Source of the DNA: Flammulina velutipes
Taxonomy: Eukaryota; Basidiomycota; Agaricomycetes; Agaricales; Physalacriaceae
Direction of reading: 5' to 3'
DNA length: 64,000 bases
Assembly: GCA_011800155.1 (NCBI GenBank)
Contig: CM022376.1
Span: forward strand, 1,364,001 to 1,428,000
Part shown: positions 1 through 10,407 of the stretch, piece after piece
Position numbering within the stretch: the first letter of the stretch is position 1
Layout: each line of letters begins with the position of its first letter
Translations under genes and position numbers: made by a program
The notes under the pieces: model-generated
Told to the model about the DNA's origin: nothing
Databases searched by the model: none
The model's input: only the letters and a program-made list of their open reading frames with translations

Positions 1-2131
1 TGGACAAAAAGGCGACTGGATGCCACTGTCCGTCCTCGCTGACCTGAGACAGAATGCCTCCGGTGGCATAGTCTGAGGCGTCTACTTCAACACGATATGG
101 CTTTTCAGCATCGGGCATGATAAGGACAGGAGACGAGGTGAACACATCTTTGAGGGCCTCGAAGGCCGTTTGACATTCCGGAGACCATACCCAAGGTTGA
201 TCCTTCTTGGTGAGATCGAACAGTGGTCGTGCCAACTTGGAGAATCCTTCGATGAACCGTCGATAGAAGTTGCCAAAACCCAAAAAGGACTGCACGTCCT
301 TCACGTGCCGTGGGGTTGGCCACTGAACTACGCCGGCGACTTTGACTGGGTCCATGCGGAGAGCGTTGTGAGAGATGATGAGACCCAGGAATTCGATGGA
401 CTCAGCTTCGAATACACATTTCTCCGGCTTAGCATAAAGATCGTGGTCTCGAAGTCGTTTGAGGACCTGACGTACGAGCTCGCGGTGTTCTTCCAGAGTT
501 TCGGTGAAGATCAGGATATCGTCCATGTAGACGACAACTTTTCCGGAGTCGATAAGATCCTTGAGAATGGTATTCATCATTGCTTGAAACGTGGCGGGGG
601 AATTCATAAGACCAAAGAACATCACCAGGGGTTCAAACAGGCCACGGTTCGTTTTGAACGCGCCTTTCCACTCGTCTCCCTCCTTTATCCGAACATTATT
701 GTAGCCCCAACGTAGGTCGATCTTGGAGAAGACTTTGGCGCCTTTCAGCTTGTCGATAAGCTCAGGAATGAGCGGCAGCGGGTACTCGTTCTTGACGGTG
801 CCTTTGTTCAGGTCGCGATAATCCTGTACGGGGCGTAGCTTTCCATCCTTTTTCTTAACAAAGAAGAATGGACTTGCCATTGGAGACTTAGATGGGCGAA
901 TATAGCCCTTGGCCAGGTTTTCGTCGAGAAAGGCGTCGAGTTCCTTTTGTTCTGCAGGCGACAATGGATACGTCTTGCAGGGTTTTGGTTCAAAACCTGG
1001 TTTCAGGTCTATGGCGTGGTCCCAAGGGCTGCGAGCGGGGAGGCGTTCTGAAGTGGTTTTGTCGAACACCGTGAGATAGGCATGATAAGGGGAGGGAATG
1101 CGTTCAGCGAGTGGTCGAGTGTCGGCTGGCTTTTGGCTAGCCTCAGCAAGCTCTTGGGCTCTGGTGAAACCAGCGCGAACGTGAACGAAAGGACCGTCTG
1201 AAGAATGTGGATCGCACACTGGGCGGGGATAATCATCCCGGAATAGCTCTTCAAATACCTCCTCCTCCCACTCTCTAGGGACTTCTTCTTCATCGTCGTC
1301 GTTCTCTGTGAAGAGGACGACAGGAATTTGGACTCGGGTAAATGCGCGGACTGCGCATCGGCGTCCAGCGACTCGGTGAACAGGTACAGGTTTGAGATTA
1401 CCCTCTCGATCCTTCCACTGGACCTGGTAGTCTCGGTGGTGAGCGCGAGGGTCATGCGGGGTTCGCGTCTGGTTAACGAGTGCAGGAGTGCGTTTAGCGT
1501 GAGCACGTACATCGGTCACCGGTGGGTTTTTAAGGGTGCAGGTATCGGGGCATCGAGTGAAGTCGACACGAGTGCCAGCCCAGTCGATCTCGGGGTTGTG
1601 TTCGTCAAGCCAATCTGTGCCTAAGATGACATCGTGGTCACCAATATCGGTGACGTAGAGCTCGATAAGTTCCTCGTGGTAGGATTGACCATCACGAGAG
1701 TAGATGCGCACAAGTTGAACGGTATAGTGGCACACCCAACCCATGACGTTCTCAGAGCCGTCAACATTGCGGACAGGGAATGGTGATGAAAGGGGAATGA
1801 GGGTAAAATGGTGCGCGTTTGCGTACCGGGCGTTAATAATGATGCCTTCAGCACCACTATCAACGAGAGCTTGTGCAACGATTCTTTTGCCAGTAAGTTT
1901 GCCAATAAATTCGAGTTCCAGCGTGATTGAGGGTGTCTGTCGGTTGCGGGTGACTGCCGACATTCGAAGCTCAGAGGGATGAACACGCTCACGAGGATGG
2001 GGTGATAATACAGCAAATCGATTGGGTGAACATATGGCAAAATTTCGTACAGCTCCACCTAACGTTGCAGTAGGGGAGCGCTTTAAAAATCCAATCCAGC
2101 AACATCTCTCAAACACGCGACTGCCTGCTCC
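1..2131 (-). CDS. pol: Ty3/gypsy element 1 Pol (protease-RT-RNase H part), runs off window start
   Basis: This is the open frame of a retrotransposon polyprotein. The aspartic protease site ALVDSGAEG lies near 1850-1875. A linker follows, then reverse transcriptase with FFVKKKDGKLRPVQDYR (near 860-810), the LNKGTVKNEYPLP block, and the catalytic YMDD in VVVYMDDILIF (near 520-540). The RNase H start DASDYATGG is near 75-90. The frame continues past base 1, so integrase must lie outside the window. It opens just after a TAA at 2132-2134 and overlaps the end of gag in the -1 frame. The first in-frame ATG is at 1963, so expression through a frameshift is more likely than independent initiation. 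No internal stop was seen in the parts I translated, so this element looks young. Ty3/gypsy assignment rests on the motif set and domain order. Confidence 0.9.
2083..2090 (-). promoter_or_regulatory. Candidate -1 ribosomal frameshift site, gag/pol junction
   Basis: Gag ends GAT TTT TAA. The pol frame reads GGA TTT TTA AAG across the same bases. A tRNA on TTT can slip back one base onto TTT, which replaces the stop with TTA and enters pol. The overlap available is about 45 nt. No separate pol start is obvious. The site is seen in the sequence; its use is inferred. Confidence 0.5.
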
Positions 2132-3830
2132 TTATCTTCTCCCTGCAGTCCACGAAGAAGGTTAGCCACCGCACTGATCTGGGCGATGGCGTTGGTGGAG
2201 TCAGTGACGGGGGCGGTGGTGTCAGTGGACGGAGATGACGTGGCCACATCAGTGACGCGAATATTGCGAGTGGATTGAGGGGTTCTAGGAATGGTACGTG
2301 TGGGGCAGTTGCGGGAGATATGTCCGGGGCGGCGACACTTGAAGCAGGCGCCCTGTTGACGAAGGATCTCGCGGTCCATAGGAGTCAGTCTCGGAACGTG
2401 AGGAAAGTTCGAGGATGCACCTGGGCGTCTAGACGCGTCAACGTCCATGGGAACTCCCATATCTGCAGCCGGGGCTCTAGGGGCAGCAGGAGCGCGGGGA
2501 GCGGGAACGTAACCAGGACCTCTCCAATTATTCTTCTCAGCCTTCCGGTTCTCCCATGCATGCTGCATCTCAACTGCGCGGGCCTTGTAGTCGTCGAGAG
2601 TAGCGGGAGGGGGATAAGACAGAGCGATGCGATCAACGAGGGAGCTATTGAGGCCCTTCTTGAGGAAATAGAGGAGCGAGCTCTCGTCGAACTCAGAGTC
2701 GTCAGCGTACGAATTGAACTCGGTGAGGAACTTATCAATATCTGAAAACTCCTTCTCTTGACGAAGGGTCTCAATGGCCGTGCGTGCCACAGTGATGGGG
2801 TCGATGGCGGCGAAGTCAGCCTTGAACTTGGCAATAACGCTGGCCAGGGTAGTCCACCTCTTGTTGGCAGCGAGAATAGTAGTGTCGTCCTGGTCGGCGT
2901 CAAATTCCTTCATGCGGCGCTCAGCCCATTTACCACCGAGGTTTCCCCTGAAGCAGGAGAAGAACAGGGCAACCCGTTCAGAGTCGGTGGGGTATCGGGT
3001 GTCGTTGAGGCGCAAGTGATTCCGGAATTGAGCCAGCCATCTAGAGGCAGAGTTACGATCACCGTGGAACTCTTCGAGTTTAGCGCCACGTTCGCTTGGG
3101 ATAGGGGCAGGTGCGTTGGACATGATGGGGATAGCAGGAATAACAGGAGAAGGTGGACCAGAAGAGGAAGAAGACGAGGAAGAGGATGAAGATGAGGAGC
3201 TGGGAGGTTCTTCGGCCGGCGAAGAGGTTGGTAGCGGTTCTGGGAGACTGGGTTCTGGGGGAAGCTGGGGTTCGTCCGAGTGATGAGACGATACGGGGAA
3301 TGCAGGAGCTGGTTCTTGAGTCTGAATGGACTCGGGTTCTTGGGGTTCTGGTGAGGGTACGACTGGTTCTGGATCTAATGATGACTCAGCTCTTTGCCGT
3401 TCTTCAGCGCGTTGACGATCGTGGTATCGATCAAGGCGTCTTTGAGCTTCTGTGAAGTCGAGGGAAGTGGGATAGATAGGGATGTTGTTATTGTCTCGGA
3501 TGAACCAGCGATCATTGTCGTCAAAGAAGAGTTCTTGCCACTCGCCACTGGGGTCGAGGATCCAAGCTGCGCTTTGATAAACTTCGGCGCCGGGAGGTAA
3601 CGGAGGGGAGTCTGCGTCGGCTGAGAAGCGCGCGATGGTGCCAGCTTATCAGTGCGTGGGCGAAGCTCACACGGGTAACGGCGACGACGGATTTTGAGAT
3701 CGGGAGGCAGTAAGCTGAAGTTAACTTCGTCAACTGTTAACGCACGAGGGGAACTGGTTTTCTTGAGTCTCAGGCGCGTGGCCCGAGGAGTAAGATCTGG
3801 CTTGGTTGTAGAGGTACGGTCGGCGGGCAT
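2083..3830 (-). CDS. gag: Ty3/gypsy element 1 Gag with a 50-nt intron
   Basis: This is the structural capsid/nucleocapsid protein, predicted at about 565 residues after splicing. Exon 1 (3830-3671) starts MPADRTST and contains NFSLLPPDLKIRRRRYP. A predicted intron at 3621-3670 has donor GTGAGC, branch-like CTGAT and acceptor CAG. Splicing joins TAC CCG T to CC GAC and stays in frame with the rest of gag. Exon 2 carries a Pro/Glu/Ser-rich linker and a long serine run. The capsid region follows (KLEEFHGDRNSASRWLAQF), then a CCHC zinc knuckle (CFKCRRPGHISRNC) and the stop at 2083-2085. Without splicing, the frame from 3830 ends early and the C-terminal part could only start at internal ATGs such as 3123. 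The start is 38 nt inside the LTR edge. Splicing is inferred, not proven. Confidence 0.8.
3621..3670 (-). other. Predicted intron in gag of gypsy element 1
   Basis: The 50-nt interval has donor GTGAGC, a CTGAT branch-like motif and acceptor TCTCAG, and it restores an open reading frame across two exons. Its size and signals match the other introns in this window. Confidence 0.55.
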
Positions 3831-3867
3831 GCGCCAAGCGAGGTGGGTGTAGAAGAGTTTGTCCTAG

Positions 3868-4303
3868 TGTCAAGAACGGAGTCCGGCGTGAACCAAACAA
3901 CCACCCAAGTCGCGATCGGACAGAGAGCGATAAGATGAAAGCAGAGATTGGAACGTAGATTGAGATATGAGAGAGCCTAGCTCGATACAGTGCTGGGATA
4001 TCCGAACAGTGTAGAGACGAAGAGGACAAACTAAGGAAATATCTAGAAAGGCCGTGTATATAAATATAAAGTCCGTGGCTGCTACGATGAGCCATGATGA
4101 TGCGATGATGAGTGAGGCAATGGTGCAACGATTGCATCATTGCATAACTTTTTACAGTTTGTAAAAAGTTACAGGAGCATGTGATTTCTGGTTAGGGTTA
4201 CCATATCCGGACCGGTAAACACGTGATGACGGAAGAGTGTGGCGAGCTCTCGGGGATGTCGGAGAGCGTAAGGGAGGAAGCAAAATAGAGGCGATTCGTG
4301 ACA
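3868..4303 (-). repeat. 5' LTR of gypsy element 1 (436 bp)
   Basis: On the minus strand it starts TGTCACGAATC and ends TTCTTGACA, so the ends are a TGTCA/TGACA inverted repeat. A TATA-like stretch lies near 4057-4075. The first 290 bp or so (4014-4303, U3-like) recur at 48412-48702 and in part at 59187-59345; the rest of the LTR does not. The gag start lies 38 nt downstream. The outer end abuts the 3' LTR of the giant element, implying insertion into it. The target duplication cannot be checked because the other end lies outside the window. Confidence 0.8.
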
Positions 4304-5314
4304 CTAAGCTAATTTACAGTATGCTAACGAGTGTATTATATAGGTATTTCTAAAGAGCGTGACTAAAGCTGGTTTACTGTATTTTACCCGCCACAGGAGC
4401 GGCCGCCACGTTGGCGGGCCCCGTGAACCTCATTGTGCCCTGGGCCATATGGCCTTCATCATTCTTAGCCAGGTATTTGTCCTGGATGCACTCAATGAGG
4501 AGTGGCGTACCGCGCGGGTACACAGCTCCTGAGTGATCCCAGGTCAGCTGGCATGCTTGTTCCATGTGTGTCTCTTCATTCTTAGGTGATCCGCGCGGGC
4601 CTTCAATTAGCACCTGCATGGTCCCTGTTGCCTTGTGTTTTTCCTCTCTCGATAGAGAGACCTTATTTCCAATAATGCCCCGCCCAGGAATCGGGCCCGT
4701 CGTGTTGACGGCTCAACTCCTAGGTGGGTCCTGCAGTGCCTCTGGCGTTTCCTATGCAGAGCCCGAATGCTATCCAACAGAGGGACTTGGGTTTCTGTGC
4801 TCGATCTGGGAGATCTGCCCGATCTGGATTATATTGATGAGATCCAGGGAGTCAGAGCGTGATTCAGGAATAAGGTTTACTTCCCCTGATATCATGACTC
4901 ATGATGCAACATGCCTTTGATGGATTCGATGGTCGATCTCCGTCCTCTGCGTTTTGGTAGCTAAGTCCGTCCAAGGGTGGCGGGTGGTTCGTGAACTGTC
5001 CTTGGAAGAGTGGGATCCTTATTTCTAAGTACCCGACATGATGGCGGGTGCAAGACTGAGTACTGGTTTTATTGATCGACCTAAGTCGAGTTACTTGTAT
5101 TGTAGTTTTAGGTTCCTCCCGCTTCGAGAGCGGGGTCGATTGCCTGGCTGAACCAGTGCATGACTTCAAGGTTCCAAGGATGAGTCCCAGTAACAAGGAC
5201 GTTCTCCGTACTGCTAGCCTGGTGTGGAGTGGTATATTCTGTCCATAATGCCTTCTTCCTATGTCCATTCTGCCTGGTTTGCCTTGTACCAAATCGCAAA
5301 TTATGGGGTCTTTG
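4304..5314 (-). repeat. Partial 3' LTR of the giant gypsy element (copy 1)
   Basis: This stretch matches 23683-24688 in the same orientation with about eight differences in 1 kb. It is cut on the left by gypsy element 1 and on the right by a MITE. It contains an 81-codon frame (4374-4619, minus) found in all three LTR copies, and several GC hairpins, for example 4387-4419, 5031-5049 and 5118-5134. Near-identity and direct orientation relative to 23019-24688 are what is expected of the two LTRs of one insertion. Confidence 0.75.
4374..4619 (-). CDS. Small frame inside the giant LTR, 81 residues, unknown
   Basis: The frame begins MQVLIEGPRGSPKNEE and ends APVAGKIQ. The same frame is kept at 23744-23989 and 31741-31986 with few changes and no stops. 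The C-terminal part (GPANVAAAPVAG) is encoded by one of the dispersed GC hairpins. It could be a leader peptide or an accident of LTR conservation. I recognise no domain. Confidence 0.3.
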   Translation of the reverse strand: MQVLIEGPRGSPKNEETHMEQACQLTWDHSGAVYPRGTPLLIECIQDKYLAKNDEGHMAQGTMRFTGPANVAAAPVAGKIQ

Positions 5315-5682
5315 TAGAGACCTCATGGAGGTCCGAGTCCAGATGGGTACCCATGGGTAGATCCGTCGGCCCGGGATCCCCGGACTCGGACCCCTTGGAT
5401 CCGCAGGTCAAAGGGTCCGGGTCCGGCAAGGGTGCGGGGACAGAATTTATGGAAAATGCATGGGTACCCACCACGGGTACCCATGGATCCTTGCCTAATT
5501 AAGCCTATATAAGCCTATTTTCATGGGTACCCGTGGGTCGAGTCTCAAAAAACCCGGATCCTCCGGATCCGCGGGTCAAAAGTGGAGGGTCCGGCCAAGG
5601 GTGCAGGGGCAGTGGCCGGTGACCATGGGTACCCATGCAGGGATCCGGGGGTGCACCCGCGGGTAACTTGTTGAGGTCTCTA
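5315..5682. mobile_element. hAT-like MITE, TAGAGACCTC family, copy 1 (368 bp)
   Basis: Terminal inverted repeats are TAGAGACCTCA at both ends. The interior is packed with GGGTACCCATGG and CCGGATCC-like palindromes. A near-identical reverse-orientation copy lies at 20246-20613. This copy has no 8-bp target duplication: its left flank is LTR and its right flank is coding sequence. A deletion next to it, removing the LTR start and the 5' end of the neighbouring gene, is the simplest reading. Confidence 0.8.
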
Positions 5683-6942
5683 ACCGCTACCGCGACGGCT
5701 GAAATCCATTCATTCTTTCATAACGTTCGCAACTGGCTAGCTTGCTACCTGCTGGAGTTGGGGGTTAATCCTCAACTCCCGCGGATTAATCTTGCTGGCG
5801 TGTTCACGCCTCTTACGACTGTCACTAGTCGACACACTGACTTCATAGCGCCTAAGTTGCCCGACTTTCACCCTTTGCACTTCAACCAGCGGTCCTTTAA
5901 CTCGAAAGGAAAAGGACCCGCTAAGGAGGCGGCTCCAAAAGTCGACATTCCTAAGGATCCTCCCAAGAGCAAGCCTGCTGCTAAGAAGGTACGCTATTGT
6001 TTCCTTACTGTGTTTCTGGTTTCTAAGTTGTTTTCCCAGGGTGGAAAGACGGTTAAGTCGCCAGCGGTGATCGATGAGAAGTTGGAGGCCATTGGGGAAG
6101 CGGCTATGCCTCCTCCTGAGGACTGTGGTAAGTTCCCCTTCTCCAACTTTCACAATCTGTGTTTTAACCCCGACACCTTCTCTTTCGCTAAGATATGGAC
6201 GACGGTCTGTCTGAATCCGATCTTGCTTCGGACGACGTGAGCTTATTTCACGATTTTTCTAGACTTGGACTCGTTGACAGTCCCCTTGCAGGATTTGTCC
6301 ATTATCGACGGCAACGGCGTTACTGGTACCGACTTGGTTCCTCTCGAGGTAATGTCTTCGACTCGGGCTGATTTTCTACTTTGGGTGCTGACTTGTTCAT
6401 AGTCGCCTCCCTCGGACTCGAAGCGCACAGTATTTTACCTTCCCTACACGTTCGTCCCAGGTATGCTGACTTCTTCCCGGGAATACCAGAAGGCCTTAGA
6501 CATTCTGGGTTCTTCCGTGAACTTCGTTGAACCTGCTCCCGCTGCTCATAAGCGCAAGGCTACTGCCGAGAACTCTAGTCATCCCCGGAAGAGTCCTAAG
6601 CCTTCGTCTTTCCATATCGACCAGGCTTTCCTGGACCAGCTTGCTGGAGGTAAGCCTGTTGTCTTAGTTTCGATGTACACCCGCTAACTTGGCGGGTCCG
6701 CTTTGTTAGCGGGTCCTATTATTCAGAGCTACGCCTCATTGGTCGTTCGCGTGCTCAAGCAGGTTAATCGCCTTGCCGAGCTCGACGAGTTCCCTCGTGA
6801 GGCTAGCGCTTCACTTCTGTCGACGGAGCAGTCCTACCGCTTGGACTTGGTTCGGATCTTGAACCATGTCCACGGTGAGATCCAGGCTTTCAATCGTACC
6901 AAGGATCTGTATGTAGGCACGGTGAAGTCCTTGCTAGACTAG
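5683..6942 (+). CDS. Accessory gene A of the giant element, multi-exon, antisense to pol, unknown function
   Basis: The coding sequence begins abruptly after the MITE, in frame TATATAEIHSFF. Exons are separated by short introns: 5989-6040 (GTACGC..CAG), 6126-6190 (GTAAGT..AAG), 6236-6290 (GTGAGC..CAG), 6350-6402 (GTAATG..TAG) and 6649-6700 (GTAAGC..TAG). The last exon reads IIQSYASLVVRVLKQVNRL through to GTVKSLLD and a stop at 6940-6942. The middle is basic and proline-rich (KGKGPAKEA, DPPKSKPAAKK) and may be disordered or nuclear. The C-terminus looks helical. One junction near 6430-6462 does not join cleanly, so the gene may be damaged. No known domain is recognised. Hairpins like those in the gypsy ORFs suggest it belongs to the same element. 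Confidence 0.55.
6680..6714. repeat. Double GC hairpin overlapping a splice acceptor
   Basis: Two adjacent hairpins, CCCGCTAACTTGGCGGGT and CCGCTTTGTTAGCGGG, span the end of the last intron of accessory gene A. The acceptor TTAG lies within the second stem. Confidence 0.6.
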
Positions 6943-7221
6943 TCTCCACTTCGATTTGGACATTCCGCTGTAGATCCCTCAATACTCTTTCTGTGATCTG
7001 TAGTTCGTTGGGCACATCCCTGTTGCAGCTAGTTACTGTATTCCCTCTTTAGTTCATCATTCACCTCGTAACTAGACTCTGAATTTGCAATATGTTTTGC
7101 CTCATGTCTCGCTGTACCACCAACTGAATCTACACGATAGAGTTCCTGTCCGCCATGTTGGCAGGGCCTAATTTTCGTCCTCGACCCGTTTTGATAGCGG
7201 GTGGTCAAGTCCCTGCGCATA

Positions 7222-8338
7222 TAGGGAACAGCACGGGTGAAACCGCGGGTGTCTGACCTCAACCCGTTACCCGACCCGTCAAAAACCCGACCCGGCCAAA
7301 CGGGTATGGGTTTGCCACGGGTGTGGCGCAACCCGCGGGTTGACCCGTACCCGGACGGTGAAAATACCAGCCCAGGTGACCCACAATGGGAAATATGCTT
7401 GAGCAAGGATTGAACCAAGCTTTGGCATATTGACCACATTGTGGAAAGAGCTCTAACCACTGAGTCATCAGGTCTTAGAATGCATTGTTACCAGGATTGC
7501 TAAACCTGGTCCTCCATCCTTCCTTTCACATCATCTCTGCTTTAAACCTTCACTCTCTATCATTTACCCATACCCTGGACAACAATGCTCTCTAGATATC
7601 ACTCAAAAGATGCAATTATAGGAGCCTGTTTGAAGGAAAATTGAGCTTGCAGCCTGATGCTGCAACTTAATCATCTTGGTATGTGTTCCTACTCTTACTT
7701 CTGTATTAAAGCACCACTCTAGATGATTATGGGTGGCCTGTGAGTGAGGGTAATAGACTTGCAGTAAGACTGTAGGGAAAGGTATGATTTTATTGCCTTT
7801 TGGACATTGATCACTCTAGATCAATACAATCTCGCACTGCAGATAGTCCAACCCATATACCTCCAGAATCGTCTCATCGAGGCGCTTCCATCGCGATATT
7901 CAGATCCTGAATCGGTCCAGATTTGACCAAGTTGCGCCACATACGATATTTCCATCTATTTCCTTTGTAGCACCACCAATATTCATCTAAACCCCTTCGA
8001 CCTATATACTCCCGGAATCGTCTCATTTACGCCAATCAAACGTGCCCACTCGCGTATCAATCACATCGATGCAGCCAACAATATATAGCATTCTTTGCCT
8101 TTTAGCCTTTAATACACATCCCTTTCACTTCCTACTGCCCCCAAATCAATGTTATAGCAATATATAGGTATAAAATACAATTATGAATACACTCCAATGT
8201 CGCAGGATGACTGAAAGTATACGGGTGTCTGCAGACCCACGGGTTGGGTCCCGGGTCTGAGACTGGACCCACGACCCAACCCAAACCCGGACCCGTGCCT
8301 CACGGGTACGGGTTACCCGGGACCCGTGCAGGTCACTA
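7222..8338. mobile_element. hAT-like MITE, TAGGGAACAGCACGGG family (1117 bp)
   Basis: The ends are TAGGGAACAGCACGGG and, inverted, TAGTGACCTGCACGGG. The flanks are a perfect 8-bp duplication TGCGCATA (7214-7221 and 8339-8346). Both subterminal regions are dense in ACCCG/CGGGT motifs. The centre (7480-8215) is AT-rich and non-coding. A tRNA-like segment is at 7397-7474. The 8-bp duplication and TAG start support hAT mobilisation. Confidence 0.8.
7397..7474 (-). ncRNA. tRNA-like (SINE-type) segment inside a MITE
   Basis: On the minus strand TGACTCAGTGGTTAGAGC matches a Pol III box A, and GGTTCAATCC, about 40 nt later, matches box B. Cloverleaf pairing is poor, so this is a tRNA relic, not a working tRNA gene. 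Confidence 0.5.
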
Positions 8339-8550
8339 TGCGCATATCCTGGTGAAAGGTCACTCGGTGGTGTCCATCCGCACCCTCTAGGTCGTCGTAT
8401 TGGCAATACTACTCAGCGTAGCCGTGTGGTAAGGCCTTGCCTCATTGCATTCGATGGCCATTGCGGATCCGTTTGTTATTGCGGGGCCCGATAATATAGC
8501 GGGCGCGCACCTTTATAAACTCGCAATGTCCTCTCGAATCCTTATCCAAC

Positions 8551-9799
8551 ATGGAGCAGAATCTTGCGTTAATCCCTTCCTGGACCAACTTCAAGCTTGC
8601 TTTCCTCCCAGGCCTTTCTGACCGCTTTTCCTGTCAAGCCGTCGGTTTCTTAGAGGCTGAAGCGGGTCTAGCTGTGGCCTTGTCGATGTACCGTGCTACG
8701 TTTAGCTTCCCTATCGTAGCCACGCTTTCGACGTCTTGGATCTTTCTTCCTTTCATACTTCCCCGACTGAGGACTTGTCCTTGGGTGTGAGCGAAATGCT
8801 CGACGCACCTACTTTGCGCTTCATGATTCAATGCTTGGTGAGTTTCATCATTCTGTCCCCTGTTTTCCTAGCCCTGACTTAGGTATAGATTCGCTCGATG
8901 GCTATCTGGGAGATCGAAGATCCCGACCTCAAGACGGGTCAGGCCTACAACATTGCTTTGTTGTATGTCTGCTGCCTTCGTCTTGTTTCTAACTGGTTTG
9001 GGATGCGGCGGGGTTCAGTGGTACTCGATGGTCTTCACTTTGAAGACCTCATCCCCGCCCGCTTCCGTCATCCCGAGCGGTATTTTGCTAAGATGATGGA
9101 AGAGGCATTGGGGGACTTCGCCGTACGTTTGGTTCACCCGCTTTCCAGTCGGAGGTCTAATGTATCCTTGTCAGACGTCTGTTCTCCTTGGTTTTCACCT
9201 TGGGGCTGAGGACTCCTTGGGAGGGATCGTTGCCAACTACGATGTAGTAAACAACTTGCCCCTTCCTTTGGGTCAATTGTCCCCCGTCGACCAGGCGCTT
9301 GTCCTTTGGTGGCCCCGCTTCTTAGCGGTTAATCGATTCCCTCGTTTCTGCGACACTCGTCCTATCATGTACGAGCGCGTTATCACAACGGGTCTCGCTG
9401 CTCACTTGGACTTCGCTCCCGTGTTAGCCACAGATCGTGACTTTGACGAAACTACCAATCCCATTGCTCCTTCGGCTTCTGTTCCACCTCCTCACACCGT
9501 CGCTTGGATGGGTAGTCCCGTTGCAGTGGAAGTGGCCCAGTCTGTCTTGACTGAACCCACTATGGTAGCGGCCGCTCCCGTTTCGGGACCCGCTATCGAA
9601 GCGGAGAGTCAAGCTCCACCTTCTATGGTCTTTGTTGGTGCCTTTAGCTTTTTCTCGAGCCATCCTTTGTTTGCTGACGACCTGGTATTGATTGCAGAAA
9701 CATTTTAACAAGTGTGGCGAGCGTATGTGCTTTTGCGCTCCCCTCGAGTATCCTGATGAGTCCTGTGTCGAATACTGGGGTATTCCTGACTTTCTCTAA
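8551..9799 (+). pseudogene. Accessory gene B of the giant element, multi-exon, antisense to pol, frameshifted
   Basis: The gene starts MEQNLALIPSWTNFKLAF and continues in another frame through TEDLSLGVSEMLDAPTLRF. An intron (about 8837-8887, GTGAGT..TATAG) leads to IRSMAIWEIEDPDLKTGQAY and NWFGMRRGSVVLDGLHFEDL. A single-base frameshift near 9118 leads to YVWFTRFPVGGLMYPCQTSV and LGFHLGAEDSLGGIVANYDV. A last exon after about 9698 encodes KCGERMCFCAPLEYPDESC and stops at 9797-9799. I do not recognise a catalytic domain. A cluster of cysteines sits at the C-terminus. GC hairpins at 9314-9329 and 9566-9605 lie inside the coding region and are read as PVSGPAIEAES. At least two frameshifts make it a likely pseudogene. 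Confidence 0.5.
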
Positions 9800-10407
9800 C
9801 TTCTTTTGTGACTTGTTTGTTTCTTGTTTCCAATGCCCTAGTCATAGCGGCGCTTTTGAATAGCTGTTTTTGTCCTTCTATATTTCTCTAAGTCCAATTT
9901 TCCACTTAGATCCTATTTACTTCTTCGTTTGCGGGCGTCTCCCCTTGACTTATATGGTTTGACGTCCCGCCTATCTCTTATAGTTTTACTAGTTCACTCA
10001 ATGCATTTGTTGAATGAACCATTTCGAGTCCGAAGACCCGACCCGCTATCGGGTCGGGTGCCAATTCCTTGTGTGGCACAGCCTATTTTCTTTGCCTTTC
10101 TCATACTTTCTTGGACGCCCGACGACTTAGCGGTTTCTTATTCTCAGTCTCGCTTTTATCCAAGATAGTATGAGCCCCTTTATTTATATATTAAAGCCAT
10201 ATAGATATAATTCTTGCCCGATGGCCCGAAGAAGCGGAGACCCCTCGACACCCAAAGAAAACCACAGTACGTACACAGTCCATATTCTGGCGTACTAAGT
10301 CCCATTTATAAATAAAACGTCTAGTCCGTTTGTATAGAGTCCAAAGGAACTCGGGCCTGCCCAAGTTCCTACTTCTCCTTGCCTTTGCCCTTCATCAGGA
10401 AAGGCCT
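9800..10407. other. Non-coding stretch of the giant element
   Basis: No supported gene. It holds a strong hairpin at 10036-10059 (ACCCGACCCG, CTAT loop, CGGGTCGGGT) and pyrimidine-rich sequence that may be the 3' UTR of accessory gene B. The 7-bp target site AAGGCCT at 10401-10407 ends it. Confidence 0.5.

Noticed and set aside
1009..2058. Minus-strand frames next to the protease and RT
   Set aside because: They are in a different register from the frame that contains DSG, VKKKDGK and YMDD, and have no family features.
3730..4140. 136-codon frame across the gypsy LTR
   Set aside because: It lies in the LTR promoter and leader and is reproduced only where the U3 module is repeated; likely chance.
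5315..5682. Protein-coding gene across the GGGTACCC-rich block
   Set aside because: The open frame is produced by palindromic repeats inside a 368-bp MITE that recurs inverted elsewhere.
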